From contig JAKAPK010000001.1 of NCBI GenBank assembly GCA_021807125.1, forward strand, positions 118,354 to 182,353: a stretch of 64,000 nt of DNA. The letters are read 5' to 3'. The DNA is from Nanobdellota archaeon (lineage in GTDB: Archaea > Nanobdellota > Nanobdellia > Parvarchaeales > Parvarchaeaceae). The translations under genes were made by a program, and so were the position numbers. The notes beneath the pieces are model-generated. The model was given only the letters and a program-made list of their open reading frames with translations. It made no database searches and was not told the origin of the DNA. Within the stretch, counting starts at the first letter, position 1. The number at the start of each line of letters is the position of its first letter. Positions 19,638-29,233 of this stretch are shown in pieces.

Positions 19638-19641
19638 AGGT

Positions 19642-21252
19642 TTACGTTTCTTTAGTCATTGTCAACAGTTTATCCATTTTGTTGCTTAACTCAATGAATT
19701 CATCCCGTGTAGCAAAAAGAGGAAGATTTGCCTTCACTCTTTCTATCTCATTAAATTGATCAAGCACCCTCTTGTTCATTTCGCTTATGCTCTTATTTAT
19801 CTCTAGCAATTTTCCCATCGAAGCATTCATCTGGTTGTACATCACTTCAACCCTGGAACTTTCGGCATTTATCTTGTTTTCAGAGTTTTCTACCGAGCGT
19901 GCTATTATCTGGACTTCTTCGAAAAGCTTATTAGCATTTCTTACGACGTTCAGGCCAGAAAGTTTGTTGTTTATTTCCGAAATCTGTTTTGTGGCAGTGT
20001 TGTAATTTTCGAGCGATTTAGCTATTTCTTTCTCCGCCGAGTCTATCCTGTCAGATGTCTTGTCAAGTGTACTTTTTACCGTCTCAGGGTTGTAAGTATT
20101 TATTGTAGCCGTAGCACCCCTTGCCATTTTTATGAATTCCATCAGATGAGTTTGTGTGTCAGTAACGCTTTTTTCGATAGTTTCGAATTCCTTTCCTATA
20201 GAGTCTATTTTGAGCTGCATGCCATTGTTTTGTACGTTTACGGAATTTACGGTATTGCTTACGGTCTTCAGTTTCTCCATCATGTCGCCGTATATTTTCT
20301 TTAGATCGTTTACCTGTGAGATAGTTTCATTTAGGGGCGGAAGACCATTATAAACCGTTTCACTTAACTTGTTTATCTTTTCCGATAGCTCGTTTAACGT
20401 CGCATTTACCATGTTGTTCGACATGTTCAAATCGTCGTTAAGCCTCTTCATCTCCTCATTTATCTTTACCCTAGCTTCTTCGTCAGAAACATATTGTTGA
20501 TTTACCTTTTCTATTATACTGTTAAGATTCGAAACTGTAGTGTTTATATCCAGTGTTAATTGAGTCATCCTATCGTTTGATTTGGACACCGCAATCGCAC
20601 CTTCTGCGTATTGCGAGTTTAGTTTTTCAACGGTAGAATTAAAGCCGAGCGTTATACTGTTCAGGTCGGCCGCGACTTTGGTTATCCTTTCGTTTAGCCC
20701 TTCTAGGACATTACCTTGGTCTGCGTACTTCGTATTCATCTTATCGACTGCGGAATTGAATCCAGACACAGCAGAGCTGAGATCAGCCGACACCCTGTTT
20801 ATATTGCCTTGTATATGGCCCAGTTCCTCTTCTTGAGCGTTATATCTCTTATTTACTCTTTCTACGGTAGAATTGAAAGCTGAAACAACCGATGCTACGT
20901 CAGCAGTAACCTTATTTACGTTATCGGTTATCTTGTTTATGGCAGTTGCATTAGTCGCATTTTGGTCCTTTAAGCTGCTTATGGAATTGTCCACAGAGGT
21001 AGATAGAAACGATATGCCATTCGCCGTCTTCTTTATCCCGTCGTTCAAATCCTGAAGTTTATCAGAAGTGACGAATTTTGACGACATTGACGATATAACT
21101 GCAGAAATATCGTTTATATTCTCTGTTAGATCGTTCATTTTCTTGTTAAGGTAAGAGACTGTGTAATTTATGTAGTTGTTGAAGTCTTCAAGGCTCTGTC
21201 TATACTTTTTGTAATCGTCAGACAGTTCAATTTTAGGCGGATTCTCCAGCAT
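19642..21252 (-). CDS. Coiled-coil protein with tandem 39-aa repeats (536 aa)
   Basis: Long helical, low-complexity, no TM segment; repeats read directly. Confidence 0.75.
   Translation of the reverse strand: MLENPPKIELSDDYKKYRQSLEDFNNYINYTVSYLNKKMNDLTENINDISAVISSMSSKFVTSDKLQDLNDGIKKTANGISFLSTSVDNSISSLKDQNATNATAINKITDNVNKVTADVASVVSAFNSTVERVNKRYNAQEEELGHIQGNINRVSADLSSAVSGFNSAVDKMNTKYADQGNVLEGLNERITKVAADLNSITLGFNSTVEKLNSQYAEGAIAVSKSNDRMTQLTLDINTTVSNLNSIIEKVNQQYVSDEEARVKINEEMKRLNDDLNMSNNMVNATLNELSEKINKLSETVYNGLPPLNETISQVNDLKKIYGDMMEKLKTVSNTVNSVNVQNNGMQLKIDSIGKEFETIEKSVTDTQTHLMEFIKMARGATATINTYNPETVKSTLDKTSDRIDSAEKEIAKSLENYNTATKQISEINNKLSGLNVVRNANKLFEEVQIIARSVENSENKINAESSRVEVMYNQMNASMGKLLEINKSISEMNKRVLDQFNEIERVKANLPLFATRDEFIELSNKMDKLLTMTKET
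20482..20949 (-). repeat. Four tandem 39-aa (117-nt) protein repeats
   Basis: ATAINKITDNVNKVTADVASVVSAFNSTVERVNKRYNAQ / EEELGHIQGNINRVSADLSSAVSGFNSAVDKMNTKYADQ / GNVLEGLNERITKVAADLNSITLGFNSTVEKLNSQYAEG / AIAVSKSNDRMTQLTLDINTTVSNLNSIIEKVNQQYVSD. Confidence 0.85.
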
Positions 21253-21316
21253 GTATAATAATCAAATTTGTGATATTTAAGTGTTTAATATAAATTACGC
21301 TTCAATGGCATTATTG

Positions 21317-22216
21317 TTAAGTTCCGGCCAATTCGTTCTTCGTAATACAGTAACTGCACATATTTTCGGAGGACGGTGCGCCACACGAAGAACAATGCAT
21401 TAGATTCGTGACTTTTTCGGTTTTAAACGTTGATTTTATCTTTAAGAGAACATCCACGACATTTCGTTTAGAACCCGGCATTATATCTTCCATTTCCTTC
21501 ACTTTTCTGGACACAAGACCCCTAAAACCTAGCCCGGCGTACGGACAGGGTGTGTGAAGCGCGTTTATCCCATTTAATATCGCATACATCATCGTTTCCT
21601 TTTCGCTAAGGAGCAAGAACGGTTTTATCCTTGGAACAAAGCCGTCGTCATCCATTATTCCCGATCTAGGGCCCAATCGTACTGTCTTTTCAAGATCATT
21701 TTGAAAAACGTTCATTAACACACTTTCGCACTCGTCGTCAAGATTATGGGCAGTTGCTATCTTGTCCAATGAGTTTTCCTTTGCCGCAAGATTCAACAAA
21801 TACCTCCTTATTATTCCACAGGTGCCACACGGTATGCCTTTCTTTATTTTTACTATTTTATCCATATCCGCGCCGGCAAAATCTTTGTAAGAATATATTT
21901 TGTACTTTATACCCCACAAATCACAGTATTTCTTCATTATGGCGATTGTTTTATCGCGGTATCCTTCTATGCCTTCATCAATAGTTATGGAAACTATTTT
22001 TGATTTATCGAAATTATCAGCAATTATCTTTAGCAGCGAAAGTGAATCCTTACCCCCGGAGTTTGCTATGCCGATTCTTTCACCGGGAGCTATCAGATTG
22101 AACTTTTTTATTGTGCCAAGAGCCGTCCTTTCAAATGTAGAAATGAAGTGACTCCTGCAGAATGTGCCATTCCAGCATGATATAACAGCTTCGGACGTGC
22201 AACTTTCGCATTTCAT
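21317..22216 (-). CDS. tRNA 2-thiolation protein, TtuA/Ncs6 family
   Basis: PP-loop 'GIANSGGKDSLSLL', N- and C-terminal CxxC zinc fingers, 'PCGTCGIIRRYLLN'. Confidence 0.88.
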   Translation of the reverse strand: MKCESCTSEAVISCWNGTFCRSHFISTFERTALGTIKKFNLIAPGERIGIANSGGKDSLSLLKIIADNFDKSKIVSITIDEGIEGYRDKTIAIMKKYCDLWGIKYKIYSYKDFAGADMDKIVKIKKGIPCGTCGIIRRYLLNLAAKENSLDKIATAHNLDDECESVLMNVFQNDLEKTVRLGPRSGIMDDDGFVPRIKPFLLLSEKETMMYAILNGINALHTPCPYAGLGFRGLVSRKVKEMEDIMPGSKRNVVDVLLKIKSTFKTEKVTNLMHCSSCGAPSSENMCSYCITKNELAGT

Positions 22217-22219
22217 ATT

Positions 22220-22426
22220 TCAACCACCTGAAAATACTTCTATGATATTCACGTGCATGCCATCCTTTAGCTTTCGGTCTTTAGTATATATATCACCGCT
22301 ATCGTCAACCACTATTACGCCGTCATCAGGTAATTTTAAGTGGTCAAATATCTCTGAGACCAGCCCCTTCTTCAGATTAAATTCTTTATCTCCAAAATTT
22401 ATGTTGCTGACTCTGATTTTTACCAT
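22220..22426 (-). CDS. Ubiquitin-like sulfur carrier (MoaD/ThiS/SAMP/TtuB-like), C-terminal GG
   Basis: 68-aa beta-grasp-like sequence ending 'VNIIEVFSGG'; between ttuA-like gene and valS. Confidence 0.8.
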   Translation of the reverse strand: MVKIRVSNINFGDKEFNLKKGLVSEIFDHLKLPDDGVIVVDDSGDIYTKDRKLKDGMHVNIIEVFSGG

Positions 22427-24829
22427 CTAAATTTTTAGTTTGTGAGCTTTAATAAGCACTTCCTTGAAAGGTTCAAGGTCCGCAGGTATATCCACCTCAG
22501 ATATCTCTGCGTTCAAGGCGATTCCTTTAGATTTCTTTTTTGTCCATACCATGCTATCGAACTCCATTAAACGAGATAGACGCTCAACACAGTATTTGGT
22601 TCGTAAATCCGCATTTAGAAACTCCATCGCTCCAGGTCTTGTTTTCTCCAACGAAAGTATCAAGTGAGACGCCTCTTTTTTGGTTGCAAGTCTTGCAGTA
22701 TTTATATTGGCATTATTCATTTCGCCATAGACATACTCTGTAACAAAGGGGATTACCGGATTTAAAAGTTCAAGGCAGTTTTTAAACACATAATTAAGCG
22801 TAAACAACGTCGACTTATCACCTGCGTAAGCGTATGGTTTTTTGAGCTCAAGATAATGGTCTGCAAATACATTTATCATGAAATCTTTTAATTCCTTTAC
22901 TCCTTTGAAAAAATTATATTTCAGATAATTTTTAAGCACCGAATTATAAACTGAATCAAACGCATTCATAATCACCGCGTCCATATCGTCGATGACCTGC
23001 TGTTCGCCGTCTTTTTCGTATTTGAATTGTCTGATAAAATTCGCCATATTTCTTAGTTTAGTTATTATTCTCTTTGCTTCGTTGAGTTTGTCCTTAGAAT
23101 ATCTTATGTCCCCGTCCAAAAGATCGCCACTAAGATACACCCATAGTCTTACTATATCCGCGCCGTGCTCTTTTATGGCGTCTTCCATGAATACGCCGTT
23201 ACCCTTGCTTTTCGACATTTTTTCACCTTTCTCATCGGTCACGTGATAGTGTACCAATACCGATTCGAACGGTACGTCTTTTTTCATTAGATATGATTTT
23301 AGAAGGCTATAGAAAAGCCACGTCCTTATAATCTCCTTTCCCTGTACTCTGACAGAAGCAGGGAAGTGCCCTTCAAAGAATTTTTTATCCATGTTATAAC
23401 CAAGTACGAACATATTGGATACGCTAGAATCCATCCAAGTATCAAGCACACGCGTCTCTCCTTTTATGTCTTTTGAACCGCACGTGCAGCTTTCTCCAGG
23501 ATATTGTTCTTTCCACGGCTGATAATACTTGCCAGGTTTAGGTACGAGATATCTGCTGCACTTGTTGCACGACCAAAGCGGTATTTCAGTTCCGTAGAAT
23601 CGCGTGCGTGAGATAGGCCAGTCTTGGTCCACGGAATTTATCCAGTTATCAAGTATCTGTCTTGATTTCTCCGATACAACGCGCATTTTTTTGGATATGC
23701 TAAAGAGCTCATCTTTGAACTCTTTTTGTTTAAGATAAAATTCCTTTTCGGGCAAGAACTCTATGGGAGTATGTGATCTCCAGCATGTAGGTTTTTGTGC
23801 TTTAGTAAGACTGCTTTTTGTCAGAACGCCGGCTGATTTTAAGTCCTCGATTATTTTTTCACGTGCCTTTGACACGCTGAGCCCATCATACTTCACCGTG
23901 TCTTTAATTTTGCCATTGTTACTTATAATTATTTTCTCTTTTAGGCCGAATTTTTTGAATAATACTACGTCATTTTTGTCTCCAAATGAGCATATCATCA
24001 TCAGGCCGGTACCGAAATCTTTGTCTATGGATGTATCGTACACAAGAGGTATTATCGCATTCGTGATCGGCATCACTGCTTTTTTCAATCCCGAGTATCT
24101 TTCATCCGATGGATTTGCTGCTATCGCAGCACAAGCTGGAATAAGCTCCGGTCTTGTAGTAGCTATTTCGAACGTCTTCCCGTCTATATCCAGTTTTATG
24201 AAATTTAGACTGGTTTCTTTTTCTTCATATTCAACTTCAGCGTCCGCAACAGTGGTGTGGCATGCTGAGCAGTAATTTACTATCTTTGTGTCTTCATATA
24301 TCAGCCCCCCGTTCCAAAGCTCAATGAAACTATCTTGTGTCATGCTTCGGTATAGGCTGCTATCAGTCTCGTACATTGTTCCAAGTTTATTAGTGACCTC
24401 TAGTTCATTAAAGGACATTCCGAGCCTTTCCAGTGATTCCTTGTTTTTATTTTCGTATTTGTCAAGTACAAGTTTGCATGCCTTTAGGAACTCCTCGCGC
24501 GGCGTCTTTCTTATGTCTACCCCATATTCTTTTTCTGCCTGTATCTCTATTGGTAAGCCGTTCCTGTCCAGACCAAGTGAGAATAATACATTTCTTCCAG
24601 AGAGTCTCATAAGCCTGGCGATAGTATCCGTGTATGTATTGCTCGCTAGATGTCCAACGTGCAGACGCTCGTTAATGTAAGGCGGAGCGTGATCTATAGA
24701 GAAAATTTCACCGCCTGTGGTTTTATCAAAACGAAAAGGCTTCTCCTTTTTCCAGCGCTCTAATATTGTGTTTTCTACCTGCTCAAATCCAACTTTCTCC
24801 ATATCATAGGTTAAGTTCCTGGTTATCAA
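22427..24829 (-). CDS. valS: Valyl-tRNA synthetase
   Basis: 'PPYINERLHVGH', 'DWPISRTRFYGTEIPLW', 'KMSKSKGNGV', CP1 editing region 'ATTRPELIPACAAIAANP'. Confidence 0.88.
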   Translation of the reverse strand: MITRNLTYDMEKVGFEQVENTILERWKKEKPFRFDKTTGGEIFSIDHAPPYINERLHVGHLASNTYTDTIARLMRLSGRNVLFSLGLDRNGLPIEIQAEKEYGVDIRKTPREEFLKACKLVLDKYENKNKESLERLGMSFNELEVTNKLGTMYETDSSLYRSMTQDSFIELWNGGLIYEDTKIVNYCSACHTTVADAEVEYEEKETSLNFIKLDIDGKTFEIATTRPELIPACAAIAANPSDERYSGLKKAVMPITNAIIPLVYDTSIDKDFGTGLMMICSFGDKNDVVLFKKFGLKEKIIISNNGKIKDTVKYDGLSVSKAREKIIEDLKSAGVLTKSSLTKAQKPTCWRSHTPIEFLPEKEFYLKQKEFKDELFSISKKMRVVSEKSRQILDNWINSVDQDWPISRTRFYGTEIPLWSCNKCSRYLVPKPGKYYQPWKEQYPGESCTCGSKDIKGETRVLDTWMDSSVSNMFVLGYNMDKKFFEGHFPASVRVQGKEIIRTWLFYSLLKSYLMKKDVPFESVLVHYHVTDEKGEKMSKSKGNGVFMEDAIKEHGADIVRLWVYLSGDLLDGDIRYSKDKLNEAKRIITKLRNMANFIRQFKYEKDGEQQVIDDMDAVIMNAFDSVYNSVLKNYLKYNFFKGVKELKDFMINVFADHYLELKKPYAYAGDKSTLFTLNYVFKNCLELLNPVIPFVTEYVYGEMNNANINTARLATKKEASHLILSLEKTRPGAMEFLNADLRTKYCVERLSRLMEFDSMVWTKKKSKGIALNAEISEVDIPADLEPFKEVLIKAHKLKI

Positions 24830-26126
24830 GCAGAATGTGCGAGGTTTTGTTAAGCTCGTAGCCTAGCTCCTTTCCTAATTCTATTCCGGCGCTTATCTTG
24901 TCTATTCCCCCGTGAGAAGGGATATAATGCTCGGGCTTAAGCATTTTTAGGAACATACGATGGTCATTCTTTGATGCATGCCCCGATGCATGCACTTCAT
25001 CCGCTATATTCACACCATACTCTTCAAGTGCTTTTTGAAGCATGCTCCTGTTGGCCATGTTTATCTTTGTTGGTATAGTTCTTGACGAGAATATAACACC
25101 GTCATCGCTAGATAATCTATAATCGAATCTCCCAGTTGCTAATTTGTCTAAGAAGGCGCCCTTTTCGCCCTGGTGGCCGGTGCATATAACTACATATTTC
25201 CCAGGCCTATCCTTTACCATTCTCAATGCGTGGTTTATCTGTACACCCTTTGTGAGTATGTGCGGCATGTTTTTTCCAACTATTTTGCAGTCTATAGCGC
25301 TTCTCAAGTACATATCCATGCTCCTTCCAAACACCAAAACTTCTCTGCCAAGTCTTCTGCTGATGTCTATTATATTTTTTATGCGTGCTATGTGCGAAGA
25401 GAAAGTCGTTATAAACACAGTTTTGTTTGTCATGCTCTTAGTCATAACGTCCTGCAGCATCGTTCTAACAACACTTTCAGAGAAGGTATAACCATCGACA
25501 TCTACATTTGTAGAGTCCGATATTACCGAATGAATGCCTTTCTTGCTTATCTCTTCCATTCTTTTATAATCCGGTTTTCTGCCGAGAGTAGGCTCATTGT
25601 CAAATTTCCAATCGTTTGCGTAAACTGCAGCACCGTAACGCGTGTGCAGGACTGAAAGCACGGTCTGAGGTATAGAGTGCGTTATGTGAACAAATTCAAG
25701 ATTTATTTTATCCGATATATTGTACGTGCTACCTCCATTTAGTCTTATCAGTTTTGGGTTTCTCTCCTTAAAATTGTGCAATAGTTTCTCTATTATCTTT
25801 ATAGTAAAAGGTGTAGCTATCACAGGACAATGATACTTGTTTGCAAGGAAAGGGACTGCCCATACGTGGTCAAGATGACCGTGAGTCAGGACTATGGCTT
25901 TGACTTTGTCCGCATATTTTGCGAAGAAATTTCTGTCATCAGGTATTATTCCATTATCCATTAATGTGTTAGTGTCGTTTGTTGATATTGAGGAATTCTC
26001 ATCCTCATAGTCGACAAGTCGTTCTATGTCTGCACCCATGTCATTTATTACGAATTCACCGTCAACTTCTGTGACAGTCATATTCTTCCCTATTTTGCTG
26101 TATCCGCCAAATGTCATTATTTTCAT
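24804..26126 (-). CDS. RNase J-like beta-CASP metallo-beta-lactamase nuclease
   Basis: 'LTHGHLDHVWAVPFL', 'SDSTNVD', 'HASGHASKNDHRMFLKMLKPEHYIPSHG'. Confidence 0.92.
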   Translation of the reverse strand: MKIMTFGGYSKIGKNMTVTEVDGEFVINDMGADIERLVDYEDENSSISTNDTNTLMDNGIIPDDRNFFAKYADKVKAIVLTHGHLDHVWAVPFLANKYHCPVIATPFTIKIIEKLLHNFKERNPKLIRLNGGSTYNISDKINLEFVHITHSIPQTVLSVLHTRYGAAVYANDWKFDNEPTLGRKPDYKRMEEISKKGIHSVISDSTNVDVDGYTFSESVVRTMLQDVMTKSMTNKTVFITTFSSHIARIKNIIDISRRLGREVLVFGRSMDMYLRSAIDCKIVGKNMPHILTKGVQINHALRMVKDRPGKYVVICTGHQGEKGAFLDKLATGRFDYRLSSDDGVIFSSRTIPTKINMANRSMLQKALEEYGVNIADEVHASGHASKNDHRMFLKMLKPEHYIPSHGGIDKISAGIELGKELGYELNKTSHILLDNQELNL

Positions 26127-27085
26127 ATATTTCTTATAAGTCCCTCCACGTTTTTAAAGTGATTCTCTGTGGCAATGCGCCTAAGAGCCTCCACTACTCC
26201 GCTGCCATACTGCATCGCCTTCTTTTTTCGTTCGGCTATCGCATTCGGAAGCCCAGCTTCCCTGGCAACGTCTCTAAGCATCTTTTTGTCAAGAACTGCA
26301 TCATATTCCTCTTCTGTATCATGGCAAAGAGCAAAGTCTATAACCTTATCGTCAAGATACGGAAGGCTAAAATCTATCTTTTCCATAGTCGCTATTCGTT
26401 TTAGTCTTAGAAGATCATAAGCATGCATATAATACAGCTTATTCTCGACAAACGAATTTATACTGTGGCGCGCTATTGTACGGTGCACGTCAAAACCCAA
26501 AAATAGTTCGTCGCTTCCGAGACCGGTCATAAAGTTTTTAGACCCTGCTGATTTCAAAGCCTTTACGCACAGCAGTTCTACTACGCCCATTATACAGTTG
26601 TATCCGTCTAATCCGCACGCCTTTAGCTCTTTAATTGCCATAATTAGAGAGGAGTCCGTTATACTAACCCGGTTTACCTTTATACCAAGTGCGTCCTCTA
26701 AAATGTCGATTGAAACCATATCATTCGACCCAACGAATCCACAAGAAACGAATTTTACATTGCCGCCCAAATCGATTATTATTTTAGCAAGTAATGACGA
26801 ATCCAACCCGCCAGATACCAGTAGAGCATCAGAGAAAAGCCTTTTTTTAACGGAAGCGTAAAGAAGCTTCTTTAAGCTCGTTTCTGCCCTTAATATACTG
26901 GCTGTTTTTCTGTTTATTGTTACTGAATTATCGGTCGCAAAAAATTCGCTCCTCGGCGGAATTATCAGGTTAAATTTACCGAGACTGTTTTGTATTATAT
27001 CGCTATTTGTGCGATTTGTACCGTATTTTGTGTAGTTTTTTGGACTCCAGTTTATGTCAGCGAAATATTCTTTTTCCTTTTCCAT
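26123..27085 (-). CDS. Asparagine synthase-like ATP-pyrophosphatase domain protein (no glutaminase domain)
   Basis: 'LLVSGGLDSSLLAKII', 'GLGSDELFLGFDVH'. Confidence 0.75.
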   Translation of the reverse strand: MEKEKEYFADINWSPKNYTKYGTNRTNSDIIQNSLGKFNLIIPPRSEFFATDNSVTINRKTASILRAETSLKKLLYASVKKRLFSDALLVSGGLDSSLLAKIIIDLGGNVKFVSCGFVGSNDMVSIDILEDALGIKVNRVSITDSSLIMAIKELKACGLDGYNCIMGVVELLCVKALKSAGSKNFMTGLGSDELFLGFDVHRTIARHSINSFVENKLYYMHAYDLLRLKRIATMEKIDFSLPYLDDKVIDFALCHDTEEEYDAVLDKKMLRDVAREAGLPNAIAERKKKAMQYGSGVVEALRRIATENHFKNVEGLIRNI

Positions 27086-27422
27086 TTCCTTGATTTGTTA
27101 TTATGCTAATTTTGTCACCCTCTTTTATTTTAGAGCGATTTGTAGTCGGTAATTCTAGAACGTGCCTTGCATTATAAGGACCATAATATAAACGCCACGG
27201 TTTTGCATCGGCTATTTTTACCACCTTTCTCTTTTCGTCGAGCCAGATTACCCTTAAACCAAACCTTACAAAATTCATGTGTATATCCTTGACACCGGGA
27301 AGAAAAGCACCGTTTCCAGGCGACGAAACAAACATTAGCCCGAGCACTTTAGACGACATAGTACTACAGAATTTCACGTTTTTAGCTATGCGTCTGCCAC
27401 TTATATAAAAATCAGCAAACAT
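27057..27422 (-). CDS. DUF192 family protein
   Basis: 'LGLMFVSSPGNGAFLPGVKDIHMNFVRFGLRVIWLDEKRKVV...ARHVLELP'. Confidence 0.8.
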   Translation of the reverse strand: MFADFYISGRRIAKNVKFCSTMSSKVLGLMFVSSPGNGAFLPGVKDIHMNFVRFGLRVIWLDEKRKVVKIADAKPWRLYYGPYNARHVLELPTTNRSKIKEGDKISIITNQGNGKGKRIFR

Positions 27423-27432
27423 ATTCTAATTT

Positions 27433-28035
27433 CTAGAACTCCAGTTCTTTGGACACGAAGTCTTCTAGTTCTATTTTATCTATACTTTCCTTTTCTTCTT
27501 TACTCACTGCCATCTCTCTTGCAAGAAGATATAATATCAGCCCTATGCTCTTGCCATTCTTGTTGTTTCCAGGTATTATTAGATCAAGATAGGATACCGC
27601 ACTATCGGTGTTAGCTATGCCTATTATCGGGATGTTTATCTTTTTTGCATCGTTTATTGCCCTTTTGTTTGCACTCGGGTCCGTTACAACTATCACCTTT
27701 GGCTCGAAGAAATTCTTATAGTTAAGGTTCGTTAGCGATCCGGATAGATATCTACCAAAATTAACGCTTATTTTCATTAGTCTTGCAAAGTTGTAAACAG
27801 GATAATAAGCAGCATCCAGAGTGCATACAAGCAGTATGTCCTTTCTGCCGTAATTCTGGAGCATTTTCGCCGCGAGTTTTATTCTTTCATCTATGAGCTT
27901 TATGTTAAATATAGTAAATTTGTTTGCTACGCGCTTGAATACAAAGCCCTCTAGTGCTTTGTTTACCATTTTTGTACCTATCCTAGTGCCATAGGTCTTG
28001 TAGGCTTCCAATTTTTCTATCTTTTTAAATACCAT
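27433..28035 (-). CDS. rpsB: 30S ribosomal protein S2 (uS2)
   Basis: 'YGTRIGTKMV', 'RYLSGSLTNLNYKNFFEPKVIVVTDPSANKRAINDAKKINIPIIGIANTDS'. Confidence 0.93.
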   Translation of the reverse strand: MVFKKIEKLEAYKTYGTRIGTKMVNKALEGFVFKRVANKFTIFNIKLIDERIKLAAKMLQNYGRKDILLVCTLDAAYYPVYNFARLMKISVNFGRYLSGSLTNLNYKNFFEPKVIVVTDPSANKRAINDAKKINIPIIGIANTDSAVSYLDLIIPGNNKNGKSIGLILYLLAREMAVSKEEKESIDKIELEDFVSKELEF

Positions 28036-29199
28036 TTAATTTAACTCCATTAGCCTATTTATCTTTTCCGTCCTTTCTCCTCTATTAATTCCAACTTTTA
28101 AATACTTTGCGGCTAGGCCGACTCCGATATCCGTTATGATCGATATCGGCGTTTCCTCCGACCTGTGTGACATTACTTTGATAAGACCATACTTATCCGC
28201 AAGCTTTGAATATTCAACGACCTTTTCCAAGGTACCTACCTGGTTTGGTTTTATGAGTGTAGAATTAATAGAAGAATAAGCTTTCTCTAGGCGTTCTGTC
28301 ACCGTTGCCGTCATATCGTCTCCTACGACCAAAGCCTTTGTGTGATCTTTAACATATTTGTAGCCTTCCGGGAAATCCTCATCAACCGGGTCTTCTATAT
28401 AATAGATATCAAATTCATCCGCCAATTTTACGATTAAATCGGACTGCTCTTCGCGCGTTATCGATCTTTTGCCATAGATGGGTTTTTTATAATTATATTT
28501 TCCATCCTTAAAAAAGGTGGAAGCGGCAACGTCAACCCCTATTCTTATATCAAGCCCGCGTTCCTTCGATATCTTTCCCACGCTTTTTTTGACTAGTGCA
28601 AGAGACTCATAATTATCCAGGCCAGTTACAAACCCCCCTTCAGGATCAACGCCACCGAGGAATCCGGCGCTCTTGCTTTTAAGCTCTTCTTTTACATCTT
28701 TGTATACCGCCAGTGTGCCTTCAACGCTTTCATTTATGTTTTCTGCCATTGTCGTTACAAGTATCTCCTGGATGTCCATTGACAGACCTGATGCGTGCAC
28801 TCCGCCGCCAAGCACTTTGCAGATAGGCATCATATGGTTTTTTCCGCCAAATAATTCATAAGGCTCTATTCCGAGGTCATTACTTAATCCGTAAATCAAA
28901 GCGTACGATAGCGACAATGACGGGCCGCCAATAAATTCCTGAGAAATGTTCCTTTCTATTTCGAAGATATCGTTTATAGTATCAACTTTTTTGCTTTTTA
29001 ATCTTGACAGAAATTCGTTGAATTTAATTATAACAGAATCCAGACCACCGCTAAACTGTGATACCTCATATTTGCTTGTGCTTTCTCCAGCAGGGGAAGA
29101 ACCCCGAAACGAGCCCCTTTCAGTATCTAGTTTGACTTCTATGGTAAAGTTCGAATTAGAGTTGAGTATCTTTCTTGAAGTTAAGCGCTTTATCTGCAT
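28036..29199 (-). CDS. eno: Enolase
   Basis: 'IYYIEDPVDEDFP', 'VVGDDMTATVTERLEKAY', 'LIKPNQVGTL', 'VMSHRSEETPISIITDIGVGL'. Confidence 0.95.
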   Translation of the reverse strand: MQIKRLTSRKILNSNSNFTIEVKLDTERGSFRGSSPAGESTSKYEVSQFSGGLDSVIIKFNEFLSRLKSKKVDTINDIFEIERNISQEFIGGPSLSLSYALIYGLSNDLGIEPYELFGGKNHMMPICKVLGGGVHASGLSMDIQEILVTTMAENINESVEGTLAVYKDVKEELKSKSAGFLGGVDPEGGFVTGLDNYESLALVKKSVGKISKERGLDIRIGVDVAASTFFKDGKYNYKKPIYGKRSITREEQSDLIVKLADEFDIYYIEDPVDEDFPEGYKYVKDHTKALVVGDDMTATVTERLEKAYSSINSTLIKPNQVGTLEKVVEYSKLADKYGLIKVMSHRSEETPISIITDIGVGLAAKYLKVGINRGERTEKINRLMELN

Positions 29200-29233
29200 A
29201 AAATTTATATCATTCGCATGTTTTTAAGCACAC

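Noticed and set aside
20482-20949. 117-nt tandem unit as a possible DNA satellite/CRISPR-like repeat
   Set aside because: Repeat is visible at the protein level and diverged at the DNA level; it is a coding coiled-coil repeat.
23763-24680. Plus-strand ORFs of 170 and 130 aa within valS
   Set aside because: Antisense to a clear synthetase gene.
24804-24829. 26-bp overlap of valS and RNase J genes as something special
   Set aside because: Such short overlaps are common in this compact genome; valS may simply start at the ATG at 24802 region (MEKVGFEQ).
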